In this document: positions 63,708 through 64,000 of the stretch, piece after piece | Position numbering within the stretch: the stretch's first letter is position 1 | Layout of the letters: every line of letters starts with the position of its first letter | NCBI GenBank assembly: GCA_000955785.1 | Contig: JYOD01000100.1 | Location: 1-64,000, forward strand | DNA from: Burkholderiaceae bacterium 16 | GTDB taxonomy: Bacteria > Pseudomonadota > Gammaproteobacteria > Burkholderiales > Burkholderiaceae | Direction of reading: 5' to 3' | DNA length: 64,000 nt | Made by a program: the position numbers and the translations under genes | Notes under the pieces: model-generated | Databases searched by the model: none | What the model saw: the letters and a program-made list of their open reading frames with translations, nothing else | Told to the model about the DNA's origin: nothing

Positions 63708-64000
63708 TCAGGCGGCGACGGCCCTGAGCTGGCCGTCTTCGGCGTCAGGCCGCAGGATCTGCCGGGAGAAGGATTCGATGCGTCCGCTGCGCTCGTCCAG
63801 CCCGTTCAGCACTTCCTCCAGCTGCGCGATGCGGCTTTCCAGCGTGTCGGTCGCCTCGTGGATGCGCTCGATCGAGTCGACCCGGCGACGCAGTTGCTTC
63901 TGATGCTCGCGTACCTGCGCCTCCAGCGGCGTCATCACTGACTTGAGCCAGATCTCGATATCGCGGTTGAGATCGCGGAAGGTTTCCAGCACGCGGCTTG
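63708..64000 (-). CDS. Coiled-coil protein, 5' end cut by the window edge
   Basis: At least 97 residues. The frame is open to the window edge, so the gene may begin outside; an in-frame GTG at 63992 is a possible start. The visible part is highly charged and heptad-like (LEAQVREHQKQLRRRVDSIE, then ATDTLESRIAQLEEVLNGLD), suggesting a coiled coil. No family is recognised. Confidence 0.6.
   Translation of the reverse strand, partial: SRVLETFRDLNRDIEIWLKSVMTPLEAQVREHQKQLRRRVDSIERIHEATDTLESRIAQLEEVLNGLDERSGRIESFSRQILRPDAEDGQLRAVAA

Overview
The window looks like a chromosomal segment of a high-GC betaproteobacterium of the Burkholderiaceae, most likely Cupriavidus or a close relative. This is inferred from gene order (ssb / MFS / uvrA; kdsD-lptC-lptA-lptB-rpoN-hpf-ptsN-hprK-rapZ-LON-mutY), from the several Bug-type solute receptors of tripartite tricarboxylate transporters, and from the uniformly GC-rich codon use. 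I saw no rRNA or tRNA gene, CRISPR array, insertion sequence, phage gene or replication origin.

Layout. (1) 0.2-7.2 kb: an OprB-like porin, then a TetR regulator divergent from it heading a complete efflux operon (HlyD-type lipoprotein, single-domain ABC ATPase, ABC-2 permease, NodT-type outer-membrane lipoprotein), an arrangement like CecR/YbhGFSR plus an outer-membrane channel. (2) 7.3-19.4 kb: a PLP aminotransferase, a small exported protein, a giant tandem UvrA-like protein (1959 aa, four ABC cassettes), a dihaem cytochrome c peroxidase-like lipoprotein and an AcpA-like phosphoesterase lipoprotein. (3) 19.5-35.4 kb: an accessory catabolic region. A GntR/UTRA regulator is divergent from genes matching the sulfolactate route: suyA-suyB (sulfolactate sulfo-lyase), two sulfolactate dehydrogenase-like genes (slcC, comC) and a Bug receptor. 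Next comes a LysR regulator divergent from a nine-gene operon: succinate dehydrogenase/fumarate reductase-like iron-sulfur and two membrane subunits, a Bug receptor, a two-subunit class I fumarase/tartrate dehydratase-like enzyme, the flavoprotein, a third Bug receptor and a thiamine-diphosphate enzyme. The region ends with a convergent TauE/SafE permease.

The most informative observation is regulatory. The suyA promoter and the promoter of the distant TauE/SafE gene carry the same 12-bp operator (TCATAyATATGA), placed the same 5 bases upstream of a TTGAC -35 element. This puts the permease in the same regulon and supports a role in exporting the sulfite that SuyAB would release. The LysR-controlled operon between them is a candidate undescribed dicarboxylate pathway; its flavoprotein keeps the succinate/fumarate active-site residues but has Cys where the covalent flavin His normally sits.

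(4) 35.8-40.7 kb: an arsenic operon (arsR, arsI, thioredoxin-type arsC, acr3, glutaredoxin-type arsC, arsH, MFS), with a 32-bp perfect palindrome lying over the promoter and start codon, which predicts a leaderless arsR mRNA. (5) 40.8-64.0 kb: core genome. It holds ssb, an MFS transporter, canonical uvrA, adenosine-specific kinase, a Na/Pi cotransporter, apt, a DJ-1/PfpI protein, a ribbon-helix-helix protein, a Kef-type antiporter, the kdsD-lptCAB envelope cluster (no kdsC at its expected place), rpoN, hpf, ptsN, hprK, a PsiF-repeat protein, rapZ, a LON-domain protein, mutY and a partial coiled-coil gene at the right edge.
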